In this document: piece after piece, positions 10,061-19,440 of the stretch
Layout of the letters: every line of letters begins with the position of its first letter
Numbering within the stretch: position 1 is the stretch's first letter
Source: JBFLYH01 sp964630235
Lineage (GTDB): Bacteria; Oederibacteriota; JAAXVQ01; JAUVAV01
Assembly: GCA_964630235.1 (NCBI GenBank)
Contig: CAZVUO010000002.1
Location: forward strand, 62,001 to 126,000
Direction of reading: 5' to 3'
DNA length: 64,000 nt
Notes under the pieces: model-generated
Database searches by the model: none
Told to the model about the DNA's origin: nothing
What the model saw: only the letters and a program-made list of their open reading frames with translations
Made by a program: the position numbers and the translations under genes

Positions 10061-12289
10061 GTGAATCCCCCGCGCCCCGACCGCGCCCTTTCCCTGCCCT
10101 GGATCACGGCGTTCGGATTGCTCCTGCCGGCCCTGCTGGCCCCGGCGCTCCCGGCCGCGGGCGAGGACAGCGCCGCGGGCCTGCCGTTCAGCCTGTCCGC
10201 GGATTACGCCGGGACCGCGCATTCCGCCGCCCTCTCCTCCGCCAATCTGGCCTCCGTCAGGAACACCGAGTCGGTCTACGCCAATCCCGCGGGCCTGGGG
10301 TTCGCCCTGTATCCCGAAGTCAGTTTGCTGTACGTGAACCTGCACGAAAACACGGTTTATGATTTCCTGGGCGGGCTCTATCCCCTGCAGGACCTGGGCA
10401 CCTTCGGGCTGGGGTGGGCGCGGCTGTCTTCGCGCGGCTTCACGCTGCGGGACGCCGCGGACACGCAGCTCGGGAGTTTCGACGACCTGCAAAACACCGT
10501 CTGGCTGAGCTACGGACGCCTGCTGGCCGATGCCTTCGGCCTCGGCGGAAGCCTCAAGTTCAATTTTCACGACATCCACCGCACCCACACCGCGGAGCTT
10601 TCCCTCGACCTCGCGCTCCGGTACCAGCCCTTCCCCTCCCTGGCCGCGGCGCTGGTCCTGCAGAACGCCGCCTACGCGCCGCTGACTTCCGGCGGCGCGT
10701 CCCAGCCGGTTCCCCTGCTCGGCCGCCTGGGCCTGGCCTGGACGCCGGACCTCAAGCCCCTGGGGTTGAACAGCCTGACCCTGTTCGCGGCCGCGGACTG
10801 CGCCGATGGATGGAACCAGCGCCTGGGGTTCCAAACCCCGGGGTGGGCCTTCAAGCTGGGTCTGGAATACGAGGTGATCGCCGGCATCCGTCTGCAGGCA
10901 GGCCTGCAGAACGAACGCCAGACCCTCGGCGCCAGCGTGCCCTACTTCCCGTTTACTTTCCACTACGCCTTTGACCTGCGCCCGGCCGGCAGCCTGCACT
11001 GGCTGTCCGTGGGTTATTATTTCGGGTCCCTGATCGACCCGGTGCAGATCAAGGACCTGCCCCGCGAAGCCCTGGCCGCCGCGGAGCAGAAGGATTTCCC
11101 GCGGTCCATTTCACTGCTGAACCAAACCCATCAGACGGCCCCGGACAACCACCTGGCCAGGGTCTACGCGCAAGACGCCGGACGCCGCCAGCGCGCGGAA
11201 GCCGCGCCGCTCCTGGAAGCCGCCCGGGCCGCGAACCGCGCCCAGGACCTGGACCAGGCCGAGACCCTGGCCCGCCGGGTCCTGGCCCTCGACCCGAACC
11301 ACGCCGGCGCGGCGAAGCTCCTCGCCGAGATCGAACACCAGCGCCAGGCCGCCGCCCAGGCCCGGCGCGAGGCCGAAGCCGCGCGCCTGCGGGCCGAGGC
11401 CGAAGCGCTGTACCAGGGCTCCCGGTGGATGGAAGCCGTGCGGGTCTGGGAGCAGAGCCAGGAACTCAATCCCGGCAACACCGAAACCGCGGCCCGCATC
11501 GAACAGGCCCGGAGCGCCATGGCCGGCGGCGTGGACGCCTACTTCGCGCGGGGCGTCGCGCTGCTGGAAAAAAAGGATTACGCGGCCGCCTCGGAACATT
11601 TCCACTTCGTGCTCAAAATCGTTCCCAGCCACCTGCTGGCCCGTTACTACCTGGAAAAAACCAAAACCGAACAGGACCTCCACTTTCAGCGGCTCTACCC
11701 GGCCGCCATCGGCCAGCTCCGCCGGATGAATTACCAGGCCGCCCTCGGCGCCTTCCGGCAGATCGCCGCCTGGGACCCGGCCTATAAAAAGACCGCCGAC
11801 TATATCGCCCTGGTCGAAGCCAAGCTCGCCTCTCTCGAAGCCGCGCTGGCGGCCTACGGCCAGGCGCTCCGCGCGTACCAGGCGCGCGACCTGGACCAGG
11901 CCGAACAGCTCCTGGCGCCCATGCGCGGCCGGCCCGACCAGCTGACCTCGGACATCGTCGCGCTGGACGCCAAGATTCGCGGAGACCAGGCCGCCTGCGG
12001 CCGTCTGCTGCAAACCGGCCTGGCCGCGTACCAGCGCGGCGAATTTCCGGCGGCCGCCGCGGCGCTCAGGCAGGGCCTGGCCCTGAACGCCCGGGGCGAG
12101 GTCCGGAACACCCTGGCCCAGGTTTATACCAGCCAGGGAATTCTGGCCTACCGCCGGGACCAGCTGGCCGAAGCCGTCCGGGCCTGGGAAAACGCCCTGG
12201 CCCTCGGACCCGATCCATCCGTGCAGCGCTACCTGGACCGCGCCCGCAAGAAGCAGCGCTTTTTGAAGGAGACCCTGCATGAGAACTAA
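10061..12289 (+). CDS. PorV/PorQ-like beta-barrel protein with C-terminal TPR repeats
   Basis: A 742-residue exported protein starting at a GTG with CGGAGAT upstream. The signal peptide has the core LPWITAFGLLLPALLAPALPAAGE. Residues about 40-330 carry the PorV/PorQ hallmark of an ASVRNTESVYANPAGLGFA segment followed by repeated barrel strands ending in SVGYYFGSLIDP. Residues about 340-740 are Ala/Glu/Gln-rich helical repeats of TPR type. In Bacteroidota, PorV is the outer-membrane shuttle of the type IX secretion system; the fusion to TPRs is unusual. It overlaps the next gene by 11 nt and forms an operon with it. The function assignment is inference from fold and context. Confidence 0.78.
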   Translation: MNPPRPDRALSLPWITAFGLLLPALLAPALPAAGEDSAAGLPFSLSADYAGTAHSAALSSANLASVRNTESVYANPAGLGFALYPEVSLLYVNLHENTVYDFLGGLYPLQDLGTFGLGWARLSSRGFTLRDAADTQLGSFDDLQNTVWLSYGRLLADAFGLGGSLKFNFHDIHRTHTAELSLDLALRYQPFPSLAAALVLQNAAYAPLTSGGASQPVPLLGRLGLAWTPDLKPLGLNSLTLFAAADCADGWNQRLGFQTPGWAFKLGLEYEVIAGIRLQAGLQNERQTLGASVPYFPFTFHYAFDLRPAGSLHWLSVGYYFGSLIDPVQIKDLPREALAAAEQKDFPRSISLLNQTHQTAPDNHLARVYAQDAGRRQRAEAAPLLEAARAANRAQDLDQAETLARRVLALDPNHAGAAKLLAEIEHQRQAAAQARREAEAARLRAEAEALYQGSRWMEAVRVWEQSQELNPGNTETAARIEQARSAMAGGVDAYFARGVALLEKKDYAAASEHFHFVLKIVPSHLLARYYLEKTKTEQDLHFQRLYPAAIGQLRRMNYQAALGAFRQIAAWDPAYKKTADYIALVEAKLASLEAALAAYGQALRAYQARDLDQAEQLLAPMRGRPDQLTSDIVALDAKIRGDQAACGRLLQTGLAAYQRGEFPAAAAALRQGLALNARGEVRNTLAQVYTSQGILAYRRDQLAEAVRAWENALALGPDPSVQRYLDRARKKQRFLKETLHEN

Positions 12290-14462
12290 ACCGAACCGCC
12301 TGCTCTGTCCGCCCCGTTTTCCGGTCCTGATCCTGGGCGGCGCGCTCCTCGCCTGCCTTGGCTGGTCCCCGGCCTTGGCCTTGACCTGGGAAACACTCTC
12401 CACGGCCCAGGGGCTTCCCAGCAACCGCGTCCAGTGCGTGGCCGAAACACGGGACCACCTCTTCGCCGGGACAGACCAGGGTCTGGCCGTCATCCGGAAA
12501 AAAGACCGGGTGGTCCAGGTGCCCCAGGGATTGCCGCACAGCCAGGTGCTCGCCCTGCTCGCGGATGGAGACGGCGTCTGGATCGGAACCGGCCGCGGTC
12601 TGGCGCGATGGCAGGCCGGGAAGCTGGAAGCGGACACCGCGCCCCCGCTCGCGGCGCGCGTCACCAGCTTGCTCAAGCTGGGGCAGGAGCTCCTGCTGGG
12701 CACGGACCAGGGCGTGCTGGCGTACCATCCGGCTCAGCAGGCGTACCGTCCCCTGGAGGGACTGCCAACCCGGCCGGTTTCGGCCCTGGCCGCCGGCGGC
12801 CCGGGCGTGGTGGTCGGTCTCGGCGACGGCACGGTGCTGGCCTATGATCCCGCGGCCCGCGCGGCGGAAAAACTGGATATCCCGTTCAACCCCCTGCGCG
12901 GAAAGATCAAATCCCTGGCCGGCGCGGGCGACCTGCTCTGGTTCGTGATAGACGGCGCGGGCGTGGTGCAGTACCACCAGACCGCCAACACCTGGAGCGA
13001 GCTCTCCCGCACCTCGGCCACGGGCAAGTTCTTGAGCGCTCTGGCGCCGGACGGACGCCAGCTGTGGATCACCTCGTTTTACGGCCTGCACCGCTACGAC
13101 CTCCCCGCCCAAACCTGGGAGGAATACTCGGACCCGGCCCTGACCGACCACGAACTCCTGGGCCTCGCCGTGTACGGGGAATGGGTTACCGTGGGCACGG
13201 ACGGGGGCGGGCTGCGGCGGGGCAACAAGCGTCTGCCGCATATCAGCGTGGAACCCGGCCGGCGGCTGTTCGGCAACGAACCCGCGTCCTTCCAGGGCCA
13301 GGCCCAGGGCGCGCCGCCCCTCCGGGTCCGCCTGCAGTACTGCCTGCGCGCCTTTCCCGATACCTGGTTCGACCGTTTTTCGAGCCTCTCCCTGCAGGGA
13401 GACCGCTTCACCGGGAGCATTGACTTCCGCCGGCTGGCGGACAACCCGTACCTCGTCCGGGTCGTGGTGACCGACGCCGCCGGCGCCACCAACGCCGCCC
13501 AGTTCACCTGGATCAAGGACACCCAGCCCCTGTCCCTCTCCTTCCAGGAGCGCCCCTGGTGGCCGGGCGTCAACACGGTGGAAGGCCGCTTCGAAAATTT
13601 CGGCATGCTGGAGATCATCCTCTCGCCGGGAAGCGTCCGGGCGGACCTGGATCCCATCAAGCGCACTTTCCGCGCCGCCCTCACGCTCGCGCCGGAGGAT
13701 CGGGAGATCACCGCGGACGCGCTCGACGCCGGCGGCCGCCGCCGGCGCTTCACCCTGCCCATCGTGGTCTCGCCGGCGGCCGCGCTGGACCTGGCCTCCG
13801 ACACGGCTTCTTTTCTCCCCGGCGCGGGCCAGGCGGCGCTGACCCTGTCCGGCGGCGTCCCGGACCCGGTGGACTGGGAACTGCGCATCGAAAATCAGGA
13901 CGGCATCCTGCTGCGGAATTACGCCGGGCGCGGGACCCTGCCTGTCATCCAGGTCTGGGACGGCAGGGACAATCAGGGCGAGTGGGTGGACGGCGGCTTT
14001 CATTATTACTGCCGCGGCGCGGTCCGCCTGCCGGGCGGCCAGGAACTGGCCTCCCCGCCCGCGCGCATCCAGGCCCAGCTTCAGGTCACCACCGTTAAAA
14101 AAGGCAAGGTCATCAAACTGGCCGGCGCGGTCTTGTACGAGCCGGGCAACGCGGAGATCAATCCCGGCTATCTGTACATCTTCGATGAGGTTTCCCGGAT
14201 CCTGTCCAGCTATCCCGGCGCCCAGATCAGCATCGAGGGCCACACGGACAGTCTCAAAATCAAAACCGACCGCCATCCTTCGAACCTGCAGCTGTCCGAG
14301 GAACGGGCCCTGATCGTCAGGGACCACCTGATCCGCCACTGCGGCCTGGCCCCGGAACGGCTGAGCGTCAAGGGCTTCGGCGCCGCGCGCCCGGCCGCCT
14401 CGAACCGGACCGAGAAAGGCCGCGCCCAAAACCGGCGGGTCGAGATCCTGATCTTGGAATAG
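12279..14462 (+). CDS. beta-propeller / Ig-like / OmpA-domain periplasmic protein
   Basis: A 727-residue exported protein. After a signal peptide (core VLILGGALLACLGW) come 7-8 copies of the two-component-regulator propeller repeat, such as LFAGTDQGLAVIRKK and VWIGTGRGLARWQAG. Next are Ig-like/FlgD-like segments, and finally an OmpA peptidoglycan-binding domain (about 610-727) with ISIEGHTDSLKIK and GAARPAASNRTEKGRAQNRR. Propeller plus OmpA recalls PorE of the T9SS, which anchors the machine to peptidoglycan. The ATG overlaps the stop region of the PorV-like gene, and a FlgD-like gene follows 12 nt later. It probably acts as a periplasmic scaffold; this role is inferred. Confidence 0.8.
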   Translation: MRTKPNRLLCPPRFPVLILGGALLACLGWSPALALTWETLSTAQGLPSNRVQCVAETRDHLFAGTDQGLAVIRKKDRVVQVPQGLPHSQVLALLADGDGVWIGTGRGLARWQAGKLEADTAPPLAARVTSLLKLGQELLLGTDQGVLAYHPAQQAYRPLEGLPTRPVSALAAGGPGVVVGLGDGTVLAYDPAARAAEKLDIPFNPLRGKIKSLAGAGDLLWFVIDGAGVVQYHQTANTWSELSRTSATGKFLSALAPDGRQLWITSFYGLHRYDLPAQTWEEYSDPALTDHELLGLAVYGEWVTVGTDGGGLRRGNKRLPHISVEPGRRLFGNEPASFQGQAQGAPPLRVRLQYCLRAFPDTWFDRFSSLSLQGDRFTGSIDFRRLADNPYLVRVVVTDAAGATNAAQFTWIKDTQPLSLSFQERPWWPGVNTVEGRFENFGMLEIILSPGSVRADLDPIKRTFRAALTLAPEDREITADALDAGGRRRRFTLPIVVSPAAALDLASDTASFLPGAGQAALTLSGGVPDPVDWELRIENQDGILLRNYAGRGTLPVIQVWDGRDNQGEWVDGGFHYYCRGAVRLPGGQELASPPARIQAQLQVTTVKKGKVIKLAGAVLYEPGNAEINPGYLYIFDEVSRILSSYPGAQISIEGHTDSLKIKTDRHPSNLQLSEERALIVRDHLIRHCGLAPERLSVKGFGAARPAASNRTEKGRAQNRRVEILILE

Positions 14463-14474
14463 GAGAGATCTGAA

Positions 14475-15134
14475 ATGCCCACGATACGCCCAAAGCCCCG
14501 GAGACTGTCCGCCGGACCGGCCCTGCTGCTCCTGCTCTGCTTCCTGCCGGGCCGGCCGACGCCGCTGTTCGCCGCGGCCACGCCCACGGATACGATGACC
14601 CCCTCCCCCACGCCCACGGAAACCGCCACGCCCGCAGACAGCCTCACCCCTTCTCCCACGCCGTCCCTTACGCCCACGGTCTCGGTAACGGCAACCCCGA
14701 CGATCTCCCCCACCTCCACGACCACGCCGACCAGCACGTCCACGCCCTTGCCGGTGGTGTTCCGCCTGGCCACCATGACCTGGACGCCGGGAACGCTGGT
14801 GCAGGTCGCGCGGGAATTCAGGAATTACCCCAATCCCTTCGTGCCCGGCCGCGAGCACACGACCTTTGCCTACACCCTGTATCAGGACGCGGAGGTATGG
14901 CTCGAGATCCACGCCTACTCGGGCGCCAGCCTGCGCGCGTTCCACTTCGGGCCGGGCGAGGAAGGCGGACGCGGCCTGCCGGATGGATACACCAACCGCG
15001 TGGTCTGGGACGGCCGCAGCGCCGCGGGCAAAACGCTCGGGACCGGCGGCTATATCTGCCGCCTCACGGTCCGGCCGCGGGGCAGCAGCGCCACGCGGAT
15101 CATGACCACCAAGGTCGGGATCGTCCAGCCCTAA
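14475..15134 (+). CDS. secreted FlgD-like-domain protein with Thr/Pro-rich linker
   Basis: A 219-residue precursor: a signal peptide (core LLLLLCFLPG), then about 60 residues of TPSPT/TATPT low-complexity linker. A C-terminal FlgD-like Ig domain follows, starting EFRNYPNPFVPGREHTTFAY and containing the VVWDGRSAAGKTLGTGGY motif typical of FlgD_ig/CHU_C-like domains. It closes a three-gene plus-strand operon with the PorV-like and propeller/OmpA genes. The same domain type ends the alkaline phosphatase, beta-helix and BspA-type proteins in this window, where it may be a sorting or attachment signal. Here the domain is nearly the whole mature protein, so it could be structural. Confidence 0.8.
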   Translation: MPTIRPKPRRLSAGPALLLLLCFLPGRPTPLFAAATPTDTMTPSPTPTETATPADSLTPSPTPSLTPTVSVTATPTISPTSTTTPTSTSTPLPVVFRLATMTWTPGTLVQVAREFRNYPNPFVPGREHTTFAYTLYQDAEVWLEIHAYSGASLRAFHFGPGEEGGRGLPDGYTNRVVWDGRSAAGKTLGTGGYICRLTVRPRGSSATRIMTTKVGIVQP

Positions 15135-15177
15135 GTTGTCTGGCGGGATGGTACGGCGGGTTCAGGCAGGCGGGTTT

Positions 15178-16722
15178 TCAGCCCTTTCCTTCCACCTTCA
15201 GCAGGATCATCGTCATGTCGTCGGCCTGCGGGGCCTCGCCGGTGAAGGCCCGCACCGCGCGGTCCAGCTCGGCCACGATGGCCTGGGCGTCCTGTCCGGC
15301 CGCGCGCTTCAGGACGTCAACGAGCCGCTGGCTCCCGAACAGTTCCTGGCCGGCGTTGACCGCTTCATCCAGGCCATCGGTGTACAGGAGGATCATGTCC
15401 CCGGGCTGGAGGCGGATGCTCCCCTCGGTCAGCAGGCCGTCGAACGTGCCCGGGTCGGCGATGCCGATCGCGATCCCGGCCGACTGTTCGCGTTCGCACG
15501 CGCCGGTCGCCTGGCGGTACACCAGGGCCGCCAGGTGACCGGCGCGGGAAATCGTCGCGGTCCGCGCGGCCGGGTCCAGCACCAGGTAGGACAGGGTGAT
15601 GAACATGTTCTCCGGCAGGTCCGGGGACAGCTGGCGGTTGGTCAGGGAGAGGACCTCGCGGGGCGAGCGCGTGCTCAAGGCGAAACTGCGCAGCGCGGAC
15701 CGCGTCTCGACCATCACCAGCGCGCCGGGCACGCCCTTGCCGGACACATCGCCCACGGTCATGCCCCAGGCGCCGCGCCCCAGGTCCAGGAAATCGTAGT
15801 AGTCGCCGCTCACCTCTTCAGCCGCCCGGTACAGCATGCCCACGGAGAACCCGGCGATCCGCGGGGCCGATTTGGGCACCAGCAGGTTCTGGATCCGCTG
15901 GGCGATCTCCATTTCGTGCTGGAGGCGCTCCTTGATGATCCGCTCGGCCTGGGCGCGCTTCAGGTTGCCGGCCATGTGATTGAACGCAACCGAGAGCTGG
16001 CCGAGTTCGTCCCGGCGCGTGACCGGAATGCGCAGGTCCAGGTCACCCGCGCCCACGGCCTCGGCGGCCCGGGCCAGTTGCTGGACCGGCCGGGTGATCC
16101 AGGCCGCCAGCCAAATGGAGACCAGGATGCCGAGTCCCAGGCCGCACAGCGCCACGAAAAAGATGTTTTGCAGGGTGCGGTTCACGATGGCGCGGATGGG
16201 CCCCAAAGAGAACAGCACGTGGGCCCTGCCCAGGGTCCTGGAAATCCTCTGGTCCGGGCTGGTGAGCGTCAGGTCGGATTCAAAATCCAGGATTTCCTCG
16301 CCGTCCACGGCGTACCGGCTCACGCGCTCCGCGCCCAGGGCGCTCGTTTCCGCGCCGGCCGGCCGGGGATAGGGTTTTCCCTCCAGCGTGTAGTCCGTGT
16401 GCGCCATCACCACGCCGTCCGGGCCCGCCACGGCCGCGGCGAAAATATCCTCTCCCTGCTTCTTGGTCTCGTCCGCCAGCAAAGCCAGGCGGACCCGCTC
16501 GCCCGTGGCCACGGCCTCGACCGCGTTGCCGGCCAGCACGCGCACCAGGACCCGGCCTTTGTCCATCATCTGGCTGATGAGCGAGGCCCGCACCTGGCCG
16601 CGGACCACGGCCGTCACCCCGCCCGTGACGCCGATAATGAGCAGGATCACGGCGGCCGCCACCTGGTATTTCAGGCTCACTCCGCGCCGGAAGGAAGTTT
16701 CGGTTTCGCGCGCCGCGTCCAT
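15178..16722 (-). CDS. SpoIIE-family protein phosphatase with extracytoplasmic sensor and HAMP
   Basis: A 514-residue membrane-bound PP2C-type phosphatase. TM1 (about 20-42) and TM2 (about 186-208) bracket a periplasmic sensor domain. A HAMP domain (TRPVQQLARAAEAVGAGDLD) and a short coiled coil lead into the SpoIIE catalytic domain (about 300-510). Metal ligands are visible in SGDYYDFLDLG, VGDVSGKGVPGAL, YTDGLDEAVN and APQADDMTMI. It should dephosphorylate a phosphoserine on an anti-sigma-antagonist, and the STAS protein encoded 4 nt upstream is the obvious substrate. Together they form the input half of a partner-switching pathway; no anti-sigma kinase is present in the window. Confidence 0.94.
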   Translation of the reverse strand: MDAARETETSFRRGVSLKYQVAAAVILLIIGVTGGVTAVVRGQVRASLISQMMDKGRVLVRVLAGNAVEAVATGERVRLALLADETKKQGEDIFAAAVAGPDGVVMAHTDYTLEGKPYPRPAGAETSALGAERVSRYAVDGEEILDFESDLTLTSPDQRISRTLGRAHVLFSLGPIRAIVNRTLQNIFFVALCGLGLGILVSIWLAAWITRPVQQLARAAEAVGAGDLDLRIPVTRRDELGQLSVAFNHMAGNLKRAQAERIIKERLQHEMEIAQRIQNLLVPKSAPRIAGFSVGMLYRAAEEVSGDYYDFLDLGRGAWGMTVGDVSGKGVPGALVMVETRSALRSFALSTRSPREVLSLTNRQLSPDLPENMFITLSYLVLDPAARTATISRAGHLAALVYRQATGACEREQSAGIAIGIADPGTFDGLLTEGSIRLQPGDMILLYTDGLDEAVNAGQELFGSQRLVDVLKRAAGQDAQAIVAELDRAVRAFTGEAPQADDMTMILLKVEGKG

Positions 16723-16726
16723 GGGT

Positions 16727-17101
16727 TTAAGCCCCGAACTTCTTCACGGCTTCCTCGCGGGAAGCCAGGCAGTCGAACACCGAGGAAAAGCCGAACGTGC
16801 GCAGAATGTCGAAGACCGAGGCTGAATAGCCGCCCACTTTAATGTCCCCGCCCTGGCGCCGCGCCTCCCGGATGCTGCCGATAATGGCGCCCAGGCCGGC
16901 CGAGGAGATGTATTCCAGGTCGGTCAGGTCCAGGACCAGGCGCGTATGCCCCTCCGCCAGGGAAGCCCGCAGAACCTCCTCGAATTTCGGGACCTCCTGC
17001 ATGTCCATGAAGCCCGCGAGTTTAAGGATCCATACCTGTCCGGCGCTGTGCGTCTCGATGGAAACGTGTCTCACTGGTCCGCGGCTCCTCTTCCCGGTCA
17101 T
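16727..17101 (-). CDS. STAS-domain anti-sigma factor antagonist
   Basis: A 124-residue single STAS domain of SpoIIAA/RsbV type. The conserved loop LDLTDLEYISSAGLGAII carries the phosphorylatable serine. In the unphosphorylated form such proteins bind an anti-sigma kinase and release a sigma factor or other output. It is encoded immediately before the SpoIIE phosphatase (4-nt gap), so the pair is cotranscribed and functionally linked. A second start, GTG at 17074, has a better AGGAG and would remove nine residues; I keep the ATG, which also has GAGGA upstream. Confidence 0.92.
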   Translation of the reverse strand: MTGKRSRGPVRHVSIETHSAGQVWILKLAGFMDMQEVPKFEEVLRASLAEGHTRLVLDLTDLEYISSAGLGAIIGSIREARRQGGDIKVGGYSASVFDILRTFGFSSVFDCLASREEAVKKFGA

Positions 17102-17298
17102 CCGGGGCGTTCCTCAAATCCTATACCAACCCGCGCGGCAAACCAAGCAAAACCTTCTCTCCGCTTTTTTCCGAAGCTGACCCTCCTCGTTCAAGGCGGA
17201 ACGTCGAGAAGAAGAGGCGCCGACCGCGGCCTCGCGCTGATCTGCCGTTCCGCTGTTCCGCCCTGTCCACCGGCGCGAATTGTGATAAACTATCGAGT

Positions 17299-18723
17299 AT
17301 GCGCAAACCGCGAAACCTCCTCCAGGTCCTGGCCCTGCTTCCCTGCCTCGGCTGGGCGTTTCCGTGCCAGCCGGCCCTGGCCGGCACCACGGCCAAATAC
17401 GTGATCCTGCTGCAGGGCGACGGCATGGGGTTTGAGCACGTCAAGGCCGGCGGCATGTACGTCCACGGCGCGGCCAACACCCTGTGCTTCGAGTCCTTCC
17501 CGAACCAGACCTCCATGACCCACAACAATGCCTCCGGCGAAACCACGGACTCCGCGGCCTCGGCCACGGCCATGGCCACGGGCACCAAAGTGGACAACGG
17601 CGTGGTCAGCGTGCGCCTCCCGGGTGACGGCGCGGACCTGACCAGCCTGCTGGAACTGCACCAGGGATCAGGCCGCGCCTCGGGCCTGGTGACCGAGTCG
17701 TTCCTGACCGACGCCTCGCCCGCGTGCCACGGCGCCCACGAGGCCAGCCGGAACAACTATGCGGCTATTTTCGGCGATTACCTGGGCCAGTCGCGGCCCC
17801 AGGTCCTGCTGGGCGGCGGAGGCTACGGATTCGACGGCGCTCAGGCCCTGGCCCAGGGCTATGTGGTCAAGACCGACCGCGCGGGCCTGCTGGCCCTGGA
17901 TACCGAGAACACCGCGCGGGTGGCCGGCGGGTTCGGCAGCGGGCTCATCCCGCCCGAGGGCGCGGCTGGACGGGACGCCAGCCTGCCCACCCTGCCGGAG
18001 ATGACCCAGCAAGCGCTGGCCGTGCTGGACAACAATCCCGGCGGTTTTTTTGTATTCATCGAGCAGGAAAGCATTGACGAGTATTCCCACGGCCACGACA
18101 GCCTGGGCCTGTGCCTGTCCGTGCAGGAGCTCGACCATGCGGTGCAGACGGCCATCGCCTGGGTGGACGCGGCGGCCACGGATGCGGACTGGTCCAACAC
18201 CCTGCTCGTGGTCCTGGCTGACCACGAGACCGGCGGTCTCGCGGTCACGGAGACGAACCCGCAAACAGGGGTGGTGCCGGCCATGACCTGGAGCACGACC
18301 GGGCACACCCAAACCCCGGTGCCCGTGTACGCGCGCGGCGCCGGAGCCGAACAGATCACCGGAACCCAGATCGACAATACCGGCATCTTCACTTTCCTGC
18401 GGCCGCTCAGCGCCCCGGTCGCCGTGTCCGAGACCCCGTCCGCGACCAGCACGCCGGATCTTCAGGGGAACAGAGTCGCGGCCTTCCCCATTCCAGGCCG
18501 GGAATACATCCGCTTCGCCCTGCGGCTGGATCAAAGCGCCGTGGTCCGGATCACGCTCTACAACCCGGCCGGCGAACGCGTCGCCGAGCTCGCGGAGACC
18601 CTGCCCGCGGGGCCGGGGCAGATGACCTGGGACTGCAGCAACGCGGTCCCCGGCCTGTATCTCGCGCGGGTGCTGGCGGACAGCGGGGAGCTGGGAACCC
18701 TCAAGGTGTGCGTGGCAAGGTAA
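17299..18723 (+). CDS. secreted alkaline phosphatase with T9SS-like C-terminal domain
   Basis: A 474-residue precursor. A signal peptide (VLALLPCLGWAFPCQPALAG) precedes a PhoA-superfamily domain with the metal-binding LLQGDGMGFEH, the nucleophile Ser in ETTDSAASATAMATGTKV, IEQESIDEYSHGHD and LADHETGGLAV. Residues about 395-474 form a C-terminal domain (AAFPIPGREYIRF, VRITLYNPAGERVAEL, TWDCSNAVPGLYLARV, LKVCVAR end) closely like those of the beta-helix and BspA-type proteins here. It releases phosphate from organic esters outside the cytoplasm. TAAACT at 17286-17291 lies about 8 nt before the ATG and no Shine-Dalgarno is visible, so the mRNA may be leaderless. Confidence 0.92.
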   Translation: MRKPRNLLQVLALLPCLGWAFPCQPALAGTTAKYVILLQGDGMGFEHVKAGGMYVHGAANTLCFESFPNQTSMTHNNASGETTDSAASATAMATGTKVDNGVVSVRLPGDGADLTSLLELHQGSGRASGLVTESFLTDASPACHGAHEASRNNYAAIFGDYLGQSRPQVLLGGGGYGFDGAQALAQGYVVKTDRAGLLALDTENTARVAGGFGSGLIPPEGAAGRDASLPTLPEMTQQALAVLDNNPGGFFVFIEQESIDEYSHGHDSLGLCLSVQELDHAVQTAIAWVDAAATDADWSNTLLVVLADHETGGLAVTETNPQTGVVPAMTWSTTGHTQTPVPVYARGAGAEQITGTQIDNTGIFTFLRPLSAPVAVSETPSATSTPDLQGNRVAAFPIPGREYIRFALRLDQSAVVRITLYNPAGERVAELAETLPAGPGQMTWDCSNAVPGLYLARVLADSGELGTLKVCVAR

Positions 18724-18787
18724 GCCGGCCGCGCCAGACCCCCGCCGGGCCGGCGCAAGAGGGACCGCGGACCGGCGGGCAAAAGGT

Positions 18788-19303
18788 CTAGTGGTGATGA
18801 TGCGGGTCCGCCTGGGATTCGGCCGCGGTCTTGTGCACCGTGCCGGCCGGGTGTTCGGGCGGCGCATAGAGGGTGTACAGTTTCAGGTCCTTGCGGCCCG
18901 TATTGATGACGTTATGCCAGTAACCGGCCGGAACGAAGATCGCCCAGTCATCGGAGACCGTTTGGTCGAAATCCAGCCGGTCCTTCTCTTTCCCCATGAC
19001 CACGCGGCCCTGCCCCTGCTCGATCCGGATGAACTGTTCCAGCTCCCCGTGCATTTCCAGGCCGATTTCCTCGCCCGGTTTAAGGGACATCACCGTCATT
19101 TGCAGATGGCCGCCCGTCCAGTGCGCTTCCCGGAAATTTTTGTTTTGCGTGGTCAATTTCTCGACGTCCACGGTCCAGGGCGTCCCGCCCCGGTCCTGCG
19201 CGCCGCCTTCCGCCAAGACCGCCTGCGCGCCGGCGCACGACACGAACGCGGCCAAAAGCAGACCCAGCCAGCTGTTTCTCTTTCCGAACTTGTCCGAACG
19301 CAT
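18788..19303 (-). CDS. exported cupin-domain protein with His-rich tail
   Basis: A 171-residue precursor with a signal peptide (LGLLLAAFVSCAGAQAVLAE) and a cupin domain. Cupin motif 1 is LKPGEEIGLEMHGELEQFIRIEQG, close to the G-x5-H-x-H-x4-E pattern with only one His kept. Motif 2 is AIFVPAGYWHNVINTG. The protein ends in PHHHH, which may help bind metal. Similar periplasmic cupins resemble mannose-6-phosphate-isomerase-type barrels. The ATG at 19303 follows GGGAGGG; the longer frame to 19357 has no site. It converges with the alkaline phosphatase gene. Substrate unknown. Confidence 0.85.
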   Translation of the reverse strand: MRSDKFGKRNSWLGLLLAAFVSCAGAQAVLAEGGAQDRGGTPWTVDVEKLTTQNKNFREAHWTGGHLQMTVMSLKPGEEIGLEMHGELEQFIRIEQGQGRVVMGKEKDRLDFDQTVSDDWAIFVPAGYWHNVINTGRKDLKLYTLYAPPEHPAGTVHKTAAESQADPHHHH

Positions 19304-19440
19304 GACTGCCCTCCCGCATTGAAGAATTCCCGGCCATGCCGGAACGGACCGGAACAAGCGATAGTATCAACCCGCGCGAGGTGAACTCGACCCTTGTGAA
19401 GCGGCGGAGGGAGAGGCGGCCGTGCACAGGCCCGGACGCC

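Noticed and set aside
12066..14945. 959-residue open frame on the minus strand
   Set aside because: It runs antisense to the PorV/propeller operon, is a Gly/Arg/Gln-rich composition typical of GC-rich shadow frames, and shows no domain.
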